A stretch of 64,000 nucleotides of DNA. Origin: Hyphomicrobiales bacterium. GTDB lineage: Bacteria; Pseudomonadota; Alphaproteobacteria; Rhizobiales; Rhizobiaceae. The position numbers were made by a program, and so were the translations under genes. The stretch spans positions 29,181 to 93,180 of the forward strand of contig UCEY01000053.1 of the NCBI GenBank assembly GCA_900471605.1. The letters run 5' to 3'. Shown here piece by piece: positions 1 to 8,519 of this stretch (within the stretch, counting starts at the first letter, position 1; each line of letters starts with the position of its first letter). The notes under the pieces were generated by a model. The model was not told the origin of the DNA and ran no database searches. It was given only the letters and a program-made list of their open reading frames with translations.

Positions 1-2210
1 ACTTCGATGATCCGCTCGCCGCCGTTCAGCACGAGCGAGAAGGGGGCGTCGAGGGTCTGGAACTGGCGGATTACCTCGGCCTGGTCCGATGCAGCAAGGT
101 CGCCGCGCTCGGAGAGAATGGCGACCATGTCGGCCAGCGGAAAACCGACCTGGCCGACCTGTTCCGGCAGGTCGAGCAGATTGCGGAAACGGCGGTTCCA
201 GATCGTCAGGCGCTCTGAACTGTCGAAGACGGCGATGCCCTGGTCCATCTGCGAAAGGGCGGTCTGCAGCATGTCCTGGTTATATTGCAGCGCCTCGCTC
301 GCCTGGTCGAGCAGCCAGGCCGTGTCGGAATTGGTATCCTCGGCCTTCTGCAGGATCAGCGACAGGACGAGCCTGGCGGAAGACGAGCCGATCGCGCTGC
401 CGAGCAGCTGTTCGGAGAAATGGATCATCGCCATGTCGGCGGGCTGGTCGTCGCTGAACGTGCGGCCGGCGGTCTTCTCGTAATTGGAGAAGGAGCGCCG
501 CATGCGTTCCTCGCCGAGATAGCGGGCGATCGCCGCCTTCAAGTCGCCGACGCTCACGCGGGTCTTCCAGCCACGGGTGGCGAATTGCGAGCGCAGGTGG
601 CGTTTCACGAAAATGCCGGCCTGGATGCGCTCGACCGGCCGCGGATTGCGTGACAGCGACCCGAGCACGAACGCGAGCGTGTTGAGCGTCAGGGCAAAGA
701 TGGTCGCGTTGACCAGCGGATCGGTCTGCGGGCCGGAGAAGATGCCGGTGCCCGGAAACAGGAAATTGAGGACCGCCGCCGCCACGTGGGAATTGTCCGG
801 CCCGCCGAAGCTCGGCACGAACAGCAGATAGGCCCAGGCAAGGAAGCCGAAGGACATGCCGAGGATCGCCCCGCGGGCGTTGGCGCGGCGCCAGACGAGG
901 CCGCCGAGGAGGGCGGGCGCCACCTGCGCGATCGCCGCGAATGCCAGCAGCCCGATCGAGGCGAGGCCGGACTGGCTGTCGGCCATGCGGTAATAGGCAT
1001 AGCCGAGGATCAGGACCCCGAAGATCGCCACGCGGCGGATGTGCAGAAGCGTGCGGGTGAAGTCGGTCCGCTGGCCGGAGCGCGCGGCCATCAGCCGCTG
1101 CCTGAGGAAGATCGGGATGATGATGTCGTTCGACACCATGATCGAAAGCGCGACGGATTCGACGATCACCATGGCGGTGGCGGCGGAAAAGCCGCCGATG
1201 AAGGCGATCAGCGACACGACCTTCAGCTCGCCGGCAAGCGGCAGGGTCAGCACGTAGAGATCGGCATCGCCGGTGCCGCCGAAGGTGATCAGGCCGGCCA
1301 TGCCGACCGGAAGCACGAAGATATTGATGGCGACGAGGTAGAGCGGCAGAAGCGCGCCCGCCACCTTGCGCTCCTTCGTGGTGCGGTTCTCGACCACTGT
1401 CACGTGGAATTGCCGCGGCAGCATGATGATCGCGAACGCCGACAGCGCGATCAGGATCAGCCAGCGGCTGATCGGCGTCTCGTAGGCGAGCGCGGAGCCG
1501 ACCAGCATGTTTTCCGATGCCTTGGCGAGCAGATCGGACGGCCCGTCGAACAGGATGAAGAAGACCGAAAAGCCGACCGTCGCAAATGCAAGCAGCTTGA
1601 CCACCGATTCCATCGCCACCGCGAGGATCAGCCCGTCCTGATGCTCGGTCGCATCCGTGTGGCGGGTGCCGAAGATGACCGCGAACGAGGCCATCATCAG
1701 CGTGACGATCAGCGCCAGGTCGATGAAATAGAGATTGCCGCTGCCGATGCCGTAATCCGACGGATTGACCATGGCGGCGACCGAGCTCGACACCGCCTTC
1801 AGCTGCAGCGCGATATAGGGAATGGCGCCGACCAGCGCGATGATCGCGACGATCATCGCGACGGTGGAATTCTTGCCGTAGCGGGCGGCGATGAAATCCG
1901 CGACCGACGTCAGCTTCTCGGCCTTGGCGAGTTCGACGATGCGCCGGATGATCGGCATGCCGAGCGTGAAGGCGAGGATCGGGCCGATATAGATGCCGGT
2001 GAATTCCAGGCCCTTTTGCGACGCAAGCCCGACGCCGCCGAAATAGGTCCAGGACGTGCAGTAGATCGCGAGGCTGAGTGCATAAACGGCCGGCCTTCCG
2101 TTCTTCGGCACGCCGAAGACACGGCTCCGCCGGTCGCCGTAACTCGCCACCGCAAAAAGCAGCAGCACATAGGCGAAAGCCGAAACAAAAATGATCCAGC
2201 CTGGAAGCAT
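1..2210 (-). CDS. Sodium:solute symporter-linked sensor histidine kinase, N-terminal part (cut by window edge)
   Basis: I translated this frame by hand; it starts at the ATG at 2210 behind GGGGAGGA and runs off the window after about 736 residues. Residues 1 to about 520 are a string of hydrophobic segments of the SSS/SLC5 symporter type (near the N-terminus YCTSWTYFGGVGLAS, then IYIGPILAFTLGMPI). About 550-615 resembles the STAC linker that joins such transporters to kinases, and about 625-736 is a PAS domain (SQMDQGIAVFD, LTIWNRRFRNLLDLP). The kinase domain should lie beyond base 1. This order is that of CbrA-like and NahK/ErcS'-like sensors, which couple substrate sensing or transport to a phosphorelay. 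The ligand is unknown. Transcribed away from mscL. Confidence 0.85.
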   Translation of the reverse strand, partial: MLPGWIIFVSAFAYVLLLFAVASYGDRRSRVFGVPKNGRPAVYALSLAIYCTSWTYFGGVGLASQKGLEFTGIYIGPILAFTLGMPIIRRIVELAKAEKLTSVADFIAARYGKNSTVAMIVAIIALVGAIPYIALQLKAVSSSVAAMVNPSDYGIGSGNLYFIDLALIVTLMMASFAVIFGTRHTDATEHQDGLILAVAMESVVKLLAFATVGFSVFFILFDGPSDLLAKASENMLVGSALAYETPISRWLILIALSAFAIIMLPRQFHVTVVENRTTKERKVAGALLPLYLVAINIFVLPVGMAGLITFGGTGDADLYVLTLPLAGELKVVSLIAFIGGFSAATAMVIVESVALSIMVSNDIIIPIFLRQRLMAARSGQRTDFTRTLLHIRRVAIFGVLILGYAYYRMADSQSGLASIGLLAFAAIAQVAPALLGGLVWRRANARGAILGMSFGFLAWAYLLFVPSFGGPDNSHVAAAVLNFLFPGTGIFSGPQTDPLVNATIFALTLNTLAFVLGSLSRNPRPVERIQAGIFVKRHLRSQFATRGWKTRVSVGDLKAAIARYLGEERMRRSFSNYEKTAGRTFSDDQPADMAMIHFSEQLLGSAIGSSSARLVLSLILQKAEDTNSDTAWLLDQASEALQYNQDMLQTALSQMDQGIAVFDSSERLTIWNRRFRNLLDLPEQVGQVGFPLADMVAILSERGDLAASDQAEVIRQFQTLDAPFSLVLNGGERIIE

Positions 2211-2403
2211 CGGTCCTCCCCGCAGGGAATTGCGGCAGCTCGAACATTAGGGGAAAAGCAATCACTTGGAAATCAGGGGGCTTCTCGGCAAAAAGTCCAA
2301 TAGACAGTCGCATTTAGGCGTTTGGCGAAGCCATCTGTTCAGGCGCTTCGAAAGCGCTATGTTGGAGGTCATTCCATCTCGAACGCCATGGGGGAAAGTG
2401 GCC

Positions 2404-2835
2404 ATGTCAATGATCAGCGAATTCCGTTCCTTTATCGCCAAGGGCAATGTCATCGATCTCGCGGTCGGCATCATCATCGGCGCCGCCTTCACCGGCATCG
2501 TCAAATCGCTGGTCGACGACATCGTGATGCCGATCGTCGGCGCAATCACGGGAGGCGGCTTCGATTTCTCGAATTACTTCCTGCCATTGTCCAAGGCGGT
2601 CACGGCGCCGTCGCTTGCCGCTGCCCGCGAACAGGGCGCAGTCTTTGCCTACGGCAATTTCATCACCGTTCTCATCAATTTCGTGATCCTCGCCTTCATC
2701 ATCTTCCTGATGGTCAAGGCGGTGAACCGGATGCGGCTCGCAGACGAAAAGAAGCCGGTCGACGAAAAGCCCGCTCCGCCGCCGGCAGATATCCAGCTCC
2801 TGACCGAAATACGGGATCTGCTGAAGGCAAAGTGA
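2404..2835 (+). CDS. mscL: Large-conductance mechanosensitive channel MscL
   Basis: A 143-residue inner-membrane protein that opens under membrane tension to release solutes on hypo-osmotic shock. It begins MSMISEFRSFIAKGNVIDLA, the conserved N-terminal helix leading into TM1 (GIIIGAAFTGIVKSLVDDIV). TM2 follows (FITVLINFVILAFIIFLMV), then a charged, proline-containing C-terminal helix ending in ELLTEIRDLL-type residues, as expected of MscL homopentamers. The ATG at 2404 gives the normal family length; an upstream extension of the same frame (from 2266) has no family character and was rejected. A purine-rich stretch (GGGGGAAAG) precedes the start. It stands alone, between the divergent sensor kinase and the aminotransferase. 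Confidence 0.95.
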   Translation: MSMISEFRSFIAKGNVIDLAVGIIIGAAFTGIVKSLVDDIVMPIVGAITGGGFDFSNYFLPLSKAVTAPSLAAAREQGAVFAYGNFITVLINFVILAFIIFLMVKAVNRMRLADEKKPVDEKPAPPPADIQLLTEIRDLLKAK

Positions 2836-2952
2836 TCTTTTGATCACGCGGCGGCAAATCATCATCGGAATCGATCCCCGCCTCACGGATTATCATGGGA
2901 TTCCTTGGGCTTCCTGCGCTAAAGAAGTGGGAAAACCAGCCGAGGGAATTCC

Positions 2953-4122
2953 ATGTCGATCATTTCCAGTCTCAGCCCCCGTGCCGTTGCGGCGCCTGAA
3001 AGCGGCATTGTCGAGGTCATCACCTATGCGCGCGGACGGGAAGGATTGATCCCGCTCTGGGCCGGTGAAGGCGACCTGCCGAGCCCGGATTTCATCAATC
3101 GCGCCGCAACCGAGGCGCTTCTGGGCGGTGAGACCTTCTACACCTGGCAGCGCGGCATCCCGGAACTGCGTCAGGCGCTGTCGGACTATTACGCGCGGCA
3201 TTTTTCCGTTTCGTTGCCGGTCGAGCATTTTTATGTCACCGGCTCGGGCATGCACGCGATCATGCTGGCGGTGCAGGCCGTGACCTCGCCGGGCGACGAG
3301 ATGATCTATCTGTCGCCGACCTGGCCGAACATCATATCGGCGATCGAGATCTCCGGCGCCCATTCCGTCGGCCTGCCGCTCGATTTCGTCGGCGGCCGCT
3401 GGTCGCTCGATCTCGCCAAGCTGGAAGGCAAGATCACCCCGAAGACGAAGGGCCTGTTCATCAATACCCCGGCCAACCCGACCGGCTGGACCGCGACGCT
3501 CGAGGATCTGAAGAGCATCCTGGCGCTCGCCCGCAAGCACGGCATCTGGATCATCGCCGACGAAATCTACGCGCGCTATTATTACGGCGGTGCTGCCCGT
3601 GCTGCGTCCTTCCTCGACATCATGGAAGAGGGCGACCGGATCATCTTTGCCAATTCCTTCTCCAAGAACTGGTCGATGACCGGCTGGCGCGTCGGCTGGA
3701 TCGTCGCCCCGCCGGAAATGGGACAGGTGATCGAAAATCTGGTGCAGTATTCGAATTCCGGCGTGGCGCAGTTCCTGCAGCGCGGTGCAGTCGTGGCGCT
3801 CAACCAGGGCGACGATTTCGTCAATGCCAATATCGCCCGGGCAACCGAGGCGCGCGACATCCTGTGCGACGCGCTGATCGCCACCAACCGGGTAGAGACC
3901 CTGAAGCCGGACGGCGCGCTCTACGCCTTCGTCAAGGTGGACGGCATCACCAACAGCCGCAACGCGGCGCTCGATATCGTCGACAAGATTGGCGTGGCGC
4001 TGGCGCCGGGTTCGGCTTTCGGAAAGGGCGGCGAGCTTTTCCTGCGCGCCTGTTTCCTGCGTGACCCGAAGCAGATCGAGGAGGCGGCTGGCCGCCTTTC
4101 CGACTATATCAAGCGTCTTTGA
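2953..4122 (+). CDS. PLP-dependent class I/II aminotransferase
   Basis: A 389-residue fold-type I aminotransferase of the aspartate aminotransferase superfamily. Visible landmarks are the GSGMHAIMLAV phosphate-cradle region, the NTPANPTG motif, D203 in IIADEIYARYY (pairs with the pyridine nitrogen), K238 in NSFSKNWSMTGWR (Schiff-base lysine, with the downstream phosphate-binding Arg), and the C-terminal FLRACF segment with the carboxylate-binding arginine. Full length for the family, with an ATG behind GAGGGAATTCC. The amino donor and acceptor cannot be read from sequence, and the neighbours (mscL, galE) give no pathway hint. Probably monocistronic: a GC-rich hairpin follows at 4194-4216. Confidence 0.85.
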   Translation: MSIISSLSPRAVAAPESGIVEVITYARGREGLIPLWAGEGDLPSPDFINRAATEALLGGETFYTWQRGIPELRQALSDYYARHFSVSLPVEHFYVTGSGMHAIMLAVQAVTSPGDEMIYLSPTWPNIISAIEISGAHSVGLPLDFVGGRWSLDLAKLEGKITPKTKGLFINTPANPTGWTATLEDLKSILALARKHGIWIIADEIYARYYYGGAARAASFLDIMEEGDRIIFANSFSKNWSMTGWRVGWIVAPPEMGQVIENLVQYSNSGVAQFLQRGAVVALNQGDDFVNANIARATEARDILCDALIATNRVETLKPDGALYAFVKVDGITNSRNAALDIVDKIGVALAPGSAFGKGGELFLRACFLRDPKQIEEAAGRLSDYIKRL

Positions 4123-4193
4123 GCCGTCCCGGCACGAAGACGATAAAATTTGAGCGATCCGCTCAAGAGCCTGTTTGCCCTAGGCCGAGATAA

Positions 4194-4216
4194 ACCCGGC
4201 GCGACCTGCGCCGGGT
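4194..4216. terminator. GC-rich hairpin between aminotransferase and galE
   Basis: ACCCGGCGC and GCGCCGGGT form a perfect 9-bp stem with a 5-nt loop in the gap between the aminotransferase stop and galE. There is no T-run after it, so it may be a weak terminator or an mRNA end-protecting structure. A smaller dyad (TTGAGC/GCTCAA) lies just upstream at about 4150-4166. Confidence 0.4.
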
Positions 4217-4281
4217 AAGCATTGCTGAAGACTGCCCATGTTTTTGTCCTGCCAACGATAAGAAAGCAGGGAAGTATAGAC

Positions 4282-5316
4282 ATGGCAGTTCTGGTGACAG
4301 GCGGCGCGGGTTACATCGGCAGCCACATGGCGTGGGCTTTGCTCGACGCGGGCGAGGAAGTCGTCGTTCTCGATCGGCTCTCGACCGGTTTCCGCTGGGC
4401 CGTACCGGCCGAGGCGCGGTTCTATCTGGGCGATGTCGGCGACCGGGCCATTCTCGCGCAGATCTTCGCCGAAAACGATATCGACGCGATCCTGCATTTC
4501 GCAGGCTCGATCGTCGTGCCGCAATCGGTCGCCAACCCGCTGGATTATTACGAGAACAATACGGGCAACACCCGCCTGCTCGCCGCCGCCGCGGTCGAAG
4601 CGGGCATCCGCCATTTCGTTTTCTCGTCGACAGCGGCCGTCTATGGCGACCAGAAAGACGATGCGCCGGTGCTGGAAAGCGCGCCGCTGCAGCCGAAGAA
4701 CCCCTATGGCCAATCGAAGCTGATGTCGGAAATGATGCTGCGCGACGCTGCGGCCGCTTACGACTTCCGTTTTGTCGCCCTGCGTTATTTCAACGTTGCC
4801 GGCGCCGATCCGCTTGGCCGCACCGGCCTGTCCACGGATGGTGCCACCCATCTCATCAAGATCGCCTGCGAGGCCGAACTTGCCAAGCGCCGCGGCGTCG
4901 ATGTCTACGGAACCGACTATGCGACACCGGACGGAACGGGCATCCGCGACTATATCCACGTCACCGATCTGGTCGATGCCCATCTTAAGGCCTTGAGCTA
5001 CCTGCGCCGCGGGGGCGAACCGCTGATCGCCAATTGCGGCTACGGCCGCGGCTATTCGGTGCTGGAGGTTCTGGACGCCGTGATGCGCGTCGGTGGCCGC
5101 AAGTTCGAGATCCGCTACGGGCCGCGCCGGCCGGGTGACGCGGCAAGCGTGGTGGCCAATTCGACGCTGGCGCGCCGGCTGCTCGACTGGAAACCGCGCC
5201 ATGACGATCTCGATCTCATCGTCGAAACCGCGATTTCCTGGGAGAAGGGCCTCGCTTCCCGCAAGGCCGAAGATCTCAAGTCGCTGCAGAGCAGGCTGGC
5301 ATCCGCGCGCTTCTGA
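4282..5316 (+). CDS. galE: UDP-glucose 4-epimerase
   Basis: A 344-residue extended short-chain dehydrogenase that interconverts UDP-glucose and UDP-galactose in the cytoplasm, supplying galactose for surface polysaccharides. It starts MAVLVTGGAGYIGSH, the GxxGxxG NAD-binding motif. The SSTAAVYG segment supplies the catalytic Ser/Thr, and Y142/K146 in PYGQSKLMSE form the YxxxK pair. RYFNVAGADP and DGTGIRDYIHVTDL are typical GalE signatures. The ATG at 4282 was chosen because it sits directly at the Rossmann strand and behind AGGGAAG; the 20-residue upstream extension is not family-like. Many rhizobial genomes carry several galE copies, so this one may be dedicated to one polysaccharide. Confidence 0.92.
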   Translation: MAVLVTGGAGYIGSHMAWALLDAGEEVVVLDRLSTGFRWAVPAEARFYLGDVGDRAILAQIFAENDIDAILHFAGSIVVPQSVANPLDYYENNTGNTRLLAAAAVEAGIRHFVFSSTAAVYGDQKDDAPVLESAPLQPKNPYGQSKLMSEMMLRDAAAAYDFRFVALRYFNVAGADPLGRTGLSTDGATHLIKIACEAELAKRRGVDVYGTDYATPDGTGIRDYIHVTDLVDAHLKALSYLRRGGEPLIANCGYGRGYSVLEVLDAVMRVGGRKFEIRYGPRRPGDAASVVANSTLARRLLDWKPRHDDLDLIVETAISWEKGLASRKAEDLKSLQSRLASARF

Positions 5317-5429
5317 GGTTCCCGGCCAGTCGGCAAATATTAAATGGAACATCCTCCGTTTTCTGCGGTTTGACCTGCGTAAGCAAATCGAATCCGCCGG
5401 TTCTGCCGGTGTGTTAACGGAGGAAACCC

Positions 5430-5762
5430 ATGACTTTGAAGCTGATTACCGTATCGCTCCTTTCCCTCGGCCTTGCAGCCGGCGGTGCGCTTGCCCAAAC
5501 GAACGGCAAGGGCAATGCAAGTTCCACCGGAACGTCGGCCAGCGATAGCAGCGACGGCACGAAGAAGATCGACCCGAACGCCACCAACAGCACGAGCGGC
5601 GGCGCCATGGGCAATGCGGCCGGCACCAAGGATACCCGCACCAACTGCGCTCCGAACCTTCAGACCAAGGGCTCGGCGACCACTCCCGATACGACCGGGA
5701 CAGCATCGGTTCCCTCGGGTCAGGCTGGCACCAATACCAACGGCCAGGCTTCGAGCTGCTGA
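5430..5762 (+). CDS. Exported low-complexity Ser/Thr/Gly/Asn-rich small protein
   Basis: A 110-residue protein with a clear Sec signal peptide (TLKLITVSLLSLGLAAGG, cleavage after ALA). The mature part is dominated by Ser, Thr, Gly, Asn and Ala, with two cysteines (TNCAPN and the terminal SSC), so one disulfide is possible. I recognise no domain. The ATG follows GGAGGAAACCC and a strong terminator follows the stop, so it looks like a genuine single-gene unit. Proteins of this type are common in Rhizobiaceae and are assumed periplasmic. It may be a spacer or stress-related envelope protein, but no function can be assigned from sequence. Confidence 0.75.
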   Translation: MTLKLITVSLLSLGLAAGGALAQTNGKGNASSTGTSASDSSDGTKKIDPNATNSTSGGAMGNAAGTKDTRTNCAPNLQTKGSATTPDTTGTASVPSGQAGTNTNGQASSC

Positions 5763-5781
5763 TGCCGAATACGTTTTCGCG

Positions 5782-5810
5782 AAAAAGGCCGGCATCGCCC
5801 GGCCTTTTTT
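5782..5810 (+). terminator. Rho-independent terminator
   Basis: AAAAAGGCCGG pairs perfectly with CCGGCCTTTTT across a 6-nt loop, ending in a T-run, 20 nt after the stop of the small exported protein. The A/T flanks let it work in both directions, but nothing convergent is present; it insulates the deacetylase gene downstream. Confidence 0.9.
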
Positions 5811-5889
5811 GTTGCCCGGATATTCCGCCGCATGGCGTCTTTAAGGCTTCTGCGATAAACAGGCGCGTTTTCCAATATTGGTCTCTGCC

Positions 5890-6681
5890 ATGCGACGCGC
5901 CCTGCTTACCACTGTCCTCCTGCTCCTGCCTTTGACGGCGAGCGCACAAAATCCGCCGCCGAAGCAGGTTACAAACCAGCCCACGGCGCAGGACGCAGTA
6001 CACGCTCCCAAACTGGTCGAGCCGCAGCTGCATGTCTCGCGTTCGGGCAATGCCGTTCGCCCCCGGGTGGCGCTGACCTTCGATGCCTGCATGGGCCAAG
6101 CCGATGAGCGCATATTGTCGACGCTTGTCCGCGAACGCATTCCCGCGACCATTTTCGTCACCGCCCGCTGGCTGAAAAAGAACCCGCAGTCGGTCGCAAT
6201 CTTCCTGAACAACCTCGATCTGTTCGAATTGGAAAACCACGGCCAGAACCACGTGCCGGCCGTCGATGTGCCGGTGTCGATCTACGGCATCGCCGCCGCC
6301 GGATCGCCGGAGGCCGTTCGCCAGGAGGTGGCGGGGGGCGCCGATGCTATGCTGGCGGCCGGGCTTGCGCCGCCGCGCTGGTTCCGCGGCTCGACCGCCA
6401 AATACGATCCTTCCGCGATCCGCCAGATCCGCGAGATGGGATACCGGATCGCCGGTTATTCGCTGAACGGCGACGGCGGCTCCCTCCTTGGCGCTACCGT
6501 CACCGAAAAACGCATTGCAGCAGCCAAGGATGGCGATGTCGTCCTTGCGCATATCAACCAGCCGACCCACGCGGCCGGCGAGGGGGTCGCTCGCGCGCTG
6601 CTTGCCCTGAAACGGCGGGGCGTCGAATTCGTGCGCCTTTCGGACGTCGATGGCATGGGCGACGACAACACGACGCAGTGA
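5890..6681 (+). CDS. NodB-like polysaccharide deacetylase family protein with altered motif 1
   Basis: A 263-residue exported protein: signal peptide MRRALLTTVLLLLPLTASA, a short proline-rich linker, then a carbohydrate esterase 4 (NodB homology) fold. Motif 1 reads LTFDAC (D65, A66, C67) instead of the canonical TFDDG, so the base aspartate is kept and the metal-binding second aspartate is not. Motif 2 is intact (H117 and H121 in NHGQNH). RWFRGSTAKYD is in the place of motif 3 and LAHINQPTH in the place of motif 5. The ATG at 5890 was preferred to an upstream in-frame TTG because it starts the signal peptide exactly. Likely periplasmic; it may act on a glycan or be a divergent, non-classical deacetylase. 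A hairpin at 6720 follows. Confidence 0.8.
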   Translation: MRRALLTTVLLLLPLTASAQNPPPKQVTNQPTAQDAVHAPKLVEPQLHVSRSGNAVRPRVALTFDACMGQADERILSTLVRERIPATIFVTARWLKKNPQSVAIFLNNLDLFELENHGQNHVPAVDVPVSIYGIAAAGSPEAVRQEVAGGADAMLAAGLAPPRWFRGSTAKYDPSAIRQIREMGYRIAGYSLNGDGGSLLGATVTEKRIAAAKDGDVVLAHINQPTHAAGEGVARALLALKRRGVEFVRLSDVDGMGDDNTTQ

Positions 6682-6719
6682 GCGTGGCCGGCTGTCGTGC
6701 CGGTGGTCTTTGAATGCAG

Positions 6720-6753
6720 ATCGGGGAGAGACGAAATTCCGTCTCTCCCCGAT
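6720..6753. terminator. Bidirectional hairpin between convergent genes
   Basis: ATCGGGGAGAGAC and GTCTCTCCCCGAT form a perfect 13-bp stem with an 8-nt loop, in the short space between the deacetylase stop (6681) and the convergent DUF1236 stop (6776). The T-run is poor, but position and stem strength favour a shared terminator. Confidence 0.7.
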
Positions 6754-6775
6754 CTGGTTTCGGCAATAGTCGGGT

Positions 6776-7174
6776 TTAGCGAACGACCTGGACGACCGTG
6801 CGGGTCTGCGGATCGACGATGACGCGCTGTTCGTTCACCACCGCATAGGCATATTTCGGGCTGTCCGGAACCGGAGTGAGCACGACGGTCTCCGGAACCG
6901 GCTTGCCGACGACGATCTTCTCCTTGATGACGACGGGCGATGCCGGGGCAGGGGCCTGTTCGACGTAGGTGACGACACGCTGCGGCGGCGGATCGATGGC
7001 GGTGCCGGCAACCGCGCCGGCGACACCGCCGACGGCTGCGCCGACCGGGCCGCCGATGATCGCACCGGTGACCGCACCGCCGGCGGCACCATTGACGGTG
7101 CCTTGCTGGGCCGACGCCGCCGGGGCAAGGATGCCGAGAACTGCGGCGGAAAGAACGATGAGCTTGGTCTTCAT
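6776..7174 (-). CDS. DUF1236-type envelope protein
   Basis: A 132-residue protein with a Sec signal peptide (MKTKLIVLSAAVLGILA, cleavage near ASAQQ). A glycine-zipper-like stretch follows (GAAGGAVTGAIIGGPVGAAV), then a C-terminal segment typical of DUF1236 (TPVPDSPKYAYAVVNEQRVI, then DPQTRTVVQVV). Glycine-zipper segments often insert into or bind membranes, so an outer-membrane or periplasmic location is likely. The start is set by the ATG at 7174 behind AAAGGAGAAC; a longer upstream reading has no signal peptide at its end. It heads a run of three reverse-strand envelope genes. Function unknown. Confidence 0.8.
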   Translation of the reverse strand: MKTKLIVLSAAVLGILAPAASAQQGTVNGAAGGAVTGAIIGGPVGAAVGGVAGAVAGTAIDPPPQRVVTYVEQAPAPASPVVIKEKIVVGKPVPETVVLTPVPDSPKYAYAVVNEQRVIVDPQTRTVVQVVR

Positions 7175-7248
7175 GATAGTTCTCCTTTCAGGTCTCATAG
7201 GGTGGGCAGTTGGTTGGCGCCGCGCCCTTGGAATGCAATCGAGGCCGT

Positions 7249-7437
7249 TCATTTCGTGACCGGCGCCGGCGCCTCGATCTTGGGCAGGGTCACATTGATG
7301 CCGACGCCGTGGTTTCCGAGGTACCCGCCTTCAAAGAGGAAGATCCCGCCTGCGATGGCGACGATCAGGAGGACGACGGCGACGGCCCAGCCGCCGCTGC
7401 CGCCCGTATGGATCACTGCCGGTTCTCGCTCACGCAT
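7249..7437 (-). CDS. Small single-pass membrane protein
   Basis: A 62-residue protein with a short polar N-terminus (MREREPAVIHTGGSGG), one hydrophobic helix (WAVAVVLLIVAIAGGIFLF) and an extracytoplasmic tail ending in LPKIEAPAPVTK. The start is strongly supported by GGGGAGGAAACC just ahead of the ATG. It lies between two DUF1236 genes on the same strand, 22 nt downstream of the longer one, so all three may be co-transcribed. I recognise no family; similar one-helix proteins occur beside DUF1236 genes in rhizobia. Confidence 0.7.
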   Translation of the reverse strand: MREREPAVIHTGGSGGWAVAVVLLIVAIAGGIFLFEGGYLGNHGVGINVTLPKIEAPAPVTK

Positions 7438-7459
7438 GGTTTCCTCCCCTGTCCGGCAT

Positions 7460-8260
7460 TCAGCCGACCAGGATGTAGACGATCTTGTGGCTCGAAGGCT
7501 CGACGATGATGATCCGGCCGTCCGCCAGGACGAAATATTCGTAACCGCGATACGCGGGCACGATCTCGACGATACGCGGCGGCAGCGGATGCAGTCTCAC
7601 CGTCCTCGGAATGGCGACGCCGACATTGACCTCGACATCGACTTTGGCCGGCTCGACCTTGTTCTGGACAAGGATCTTGCGGACTTCCGTTTTCTGTTCC
7701 GTCGAGATGTTGATGCTGCCGGTGGTCTCGCTGGAAGGTTTATTGGTGGCAGCCTGGTTCGAGCCCGGCTGCTGTGCGCCATTGTTCTGCCGGGCGGTGT
7801 CGTCGGTTGCCGGCTTGCGGGCATCTGTTCCCGAGCCGGAATTGGCGGTCGTGGAACCGTCGTTCTGGCCGGCAGGCTTCTGCTGTGCGGTACTATCCTT
7901 GGCGGCCGGCTGGCTATCGTTGGCCTGCGCCTTCTTCGGATCTGCGGGCTTTTCCTGGGCTGCGGTGTCGCCCTTCTTCAAGCGCGGCTGATCGTCGGCC
8001 TTGCCTTGGGCGGTCGTCGAACCATTGCCGCCGGCAGCGCCCTGCGGCTGTTGCGCCGTGGCGCCCATATCCTGCTTGGGTTGCGCCTGCTTGCCGCCGG
8101 CAGCACCGTCCGAGCCCGGGGGAAGCTTGCGCGGCAGAACGGTGGAACCTCCGTCCTGACCACTTGCGGGAGCCTGAGTCTGAGCGACGGCCGGAACCAC
8201 CGAAAGCGTCGATCCGGCGAGAAGCGCCATTGCGAACGTCTGTTTCAATGAGAGTTTCAT
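7460..8260 (-). CDS. DUF1236 protein with long low-complexity linker
   Basis: A 266-residue exported protein: signal peptide (MKLSLKQTFAMALLAGSTLS, cleavage near AVAQT), about 150 residues rich in Gln, Ala, Lys, Gly, Ser and Asp (compositional repeats such as GAAGGN and KPAGQN), then a C-terminal DUF1236 module (RKILVQNKVEPAKVDVEVNV, LHPLPPRIVEIVPAYRGYEY, VLADGRIIIVEPSSHKIVYI). The ATG at 8260 was chosen over a long upstream extension because it starts the signal peptide and follows GAGGAAAC. The repeated polar linker could span the periplasm or cell wall. Same architecture as rhizobial DUF1236 proteins of unknown role. Confidence 0.8.
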   Translation of the reverse strand: MKLSLKQTFAMALLAGSTLSVVPAVAQTQAPASGQDGGSTVLPRKLPPGSDGAAGGKQAQPKQDMGATAQQPQGAAGGNGSTTAQGKADDQPRLKKGDTAAQEKPADPKKAQANDSQPAAKDSTAQQKPAGQNDGSTTANSGSGTDARKPATDDTARQNNGAQQPGSNQAATNKPSSETTGSINISTEQKTEVRKILVQNKVEPAKVDVEVNVGVAIPRTVRLHPLPPRIVEIVPAYRGYEYFVLADGRIIIVEPSSHKIVYILVG

Positions 8261-8519
8261 GATGTTTCCTCTACCTCTGTTCTCTGTGCGTTTGTCTCGC
8301 TTGCTGGCCTCTGCATGAGTCCGCAATCGCCCATCCAACTCCGTCTTCCACGGGTCGTTCCGATGTTTGGGCTTCAGTCGGGTGGGACGGGACTTCAGGC
8401 CGAACAGGTCCTGGGCCTTTGGTCCGATGGAGCGGGGCAAAGGTCCGGCGGGGGCTGAAATTCTGGAACCACGCTGTTAAAGTGTCGTTGGTCCTGAAGG
8501 TTTTTCAGGAGGTTCCGTC

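Noticed and set aside
280..2313. A 677-codon reverse frame covering the sensor kinase region
   Set aside because: It is rich in Arg and His and shows no domain; the true frame, one shift away, gives an SSS/STAC/PAS protein from 2210.
4180..5352. A long reverse frame antisense to galE
   Set aside because: Shadow of the GC-rich galE codons; no ribosome site and no recognisable domain.
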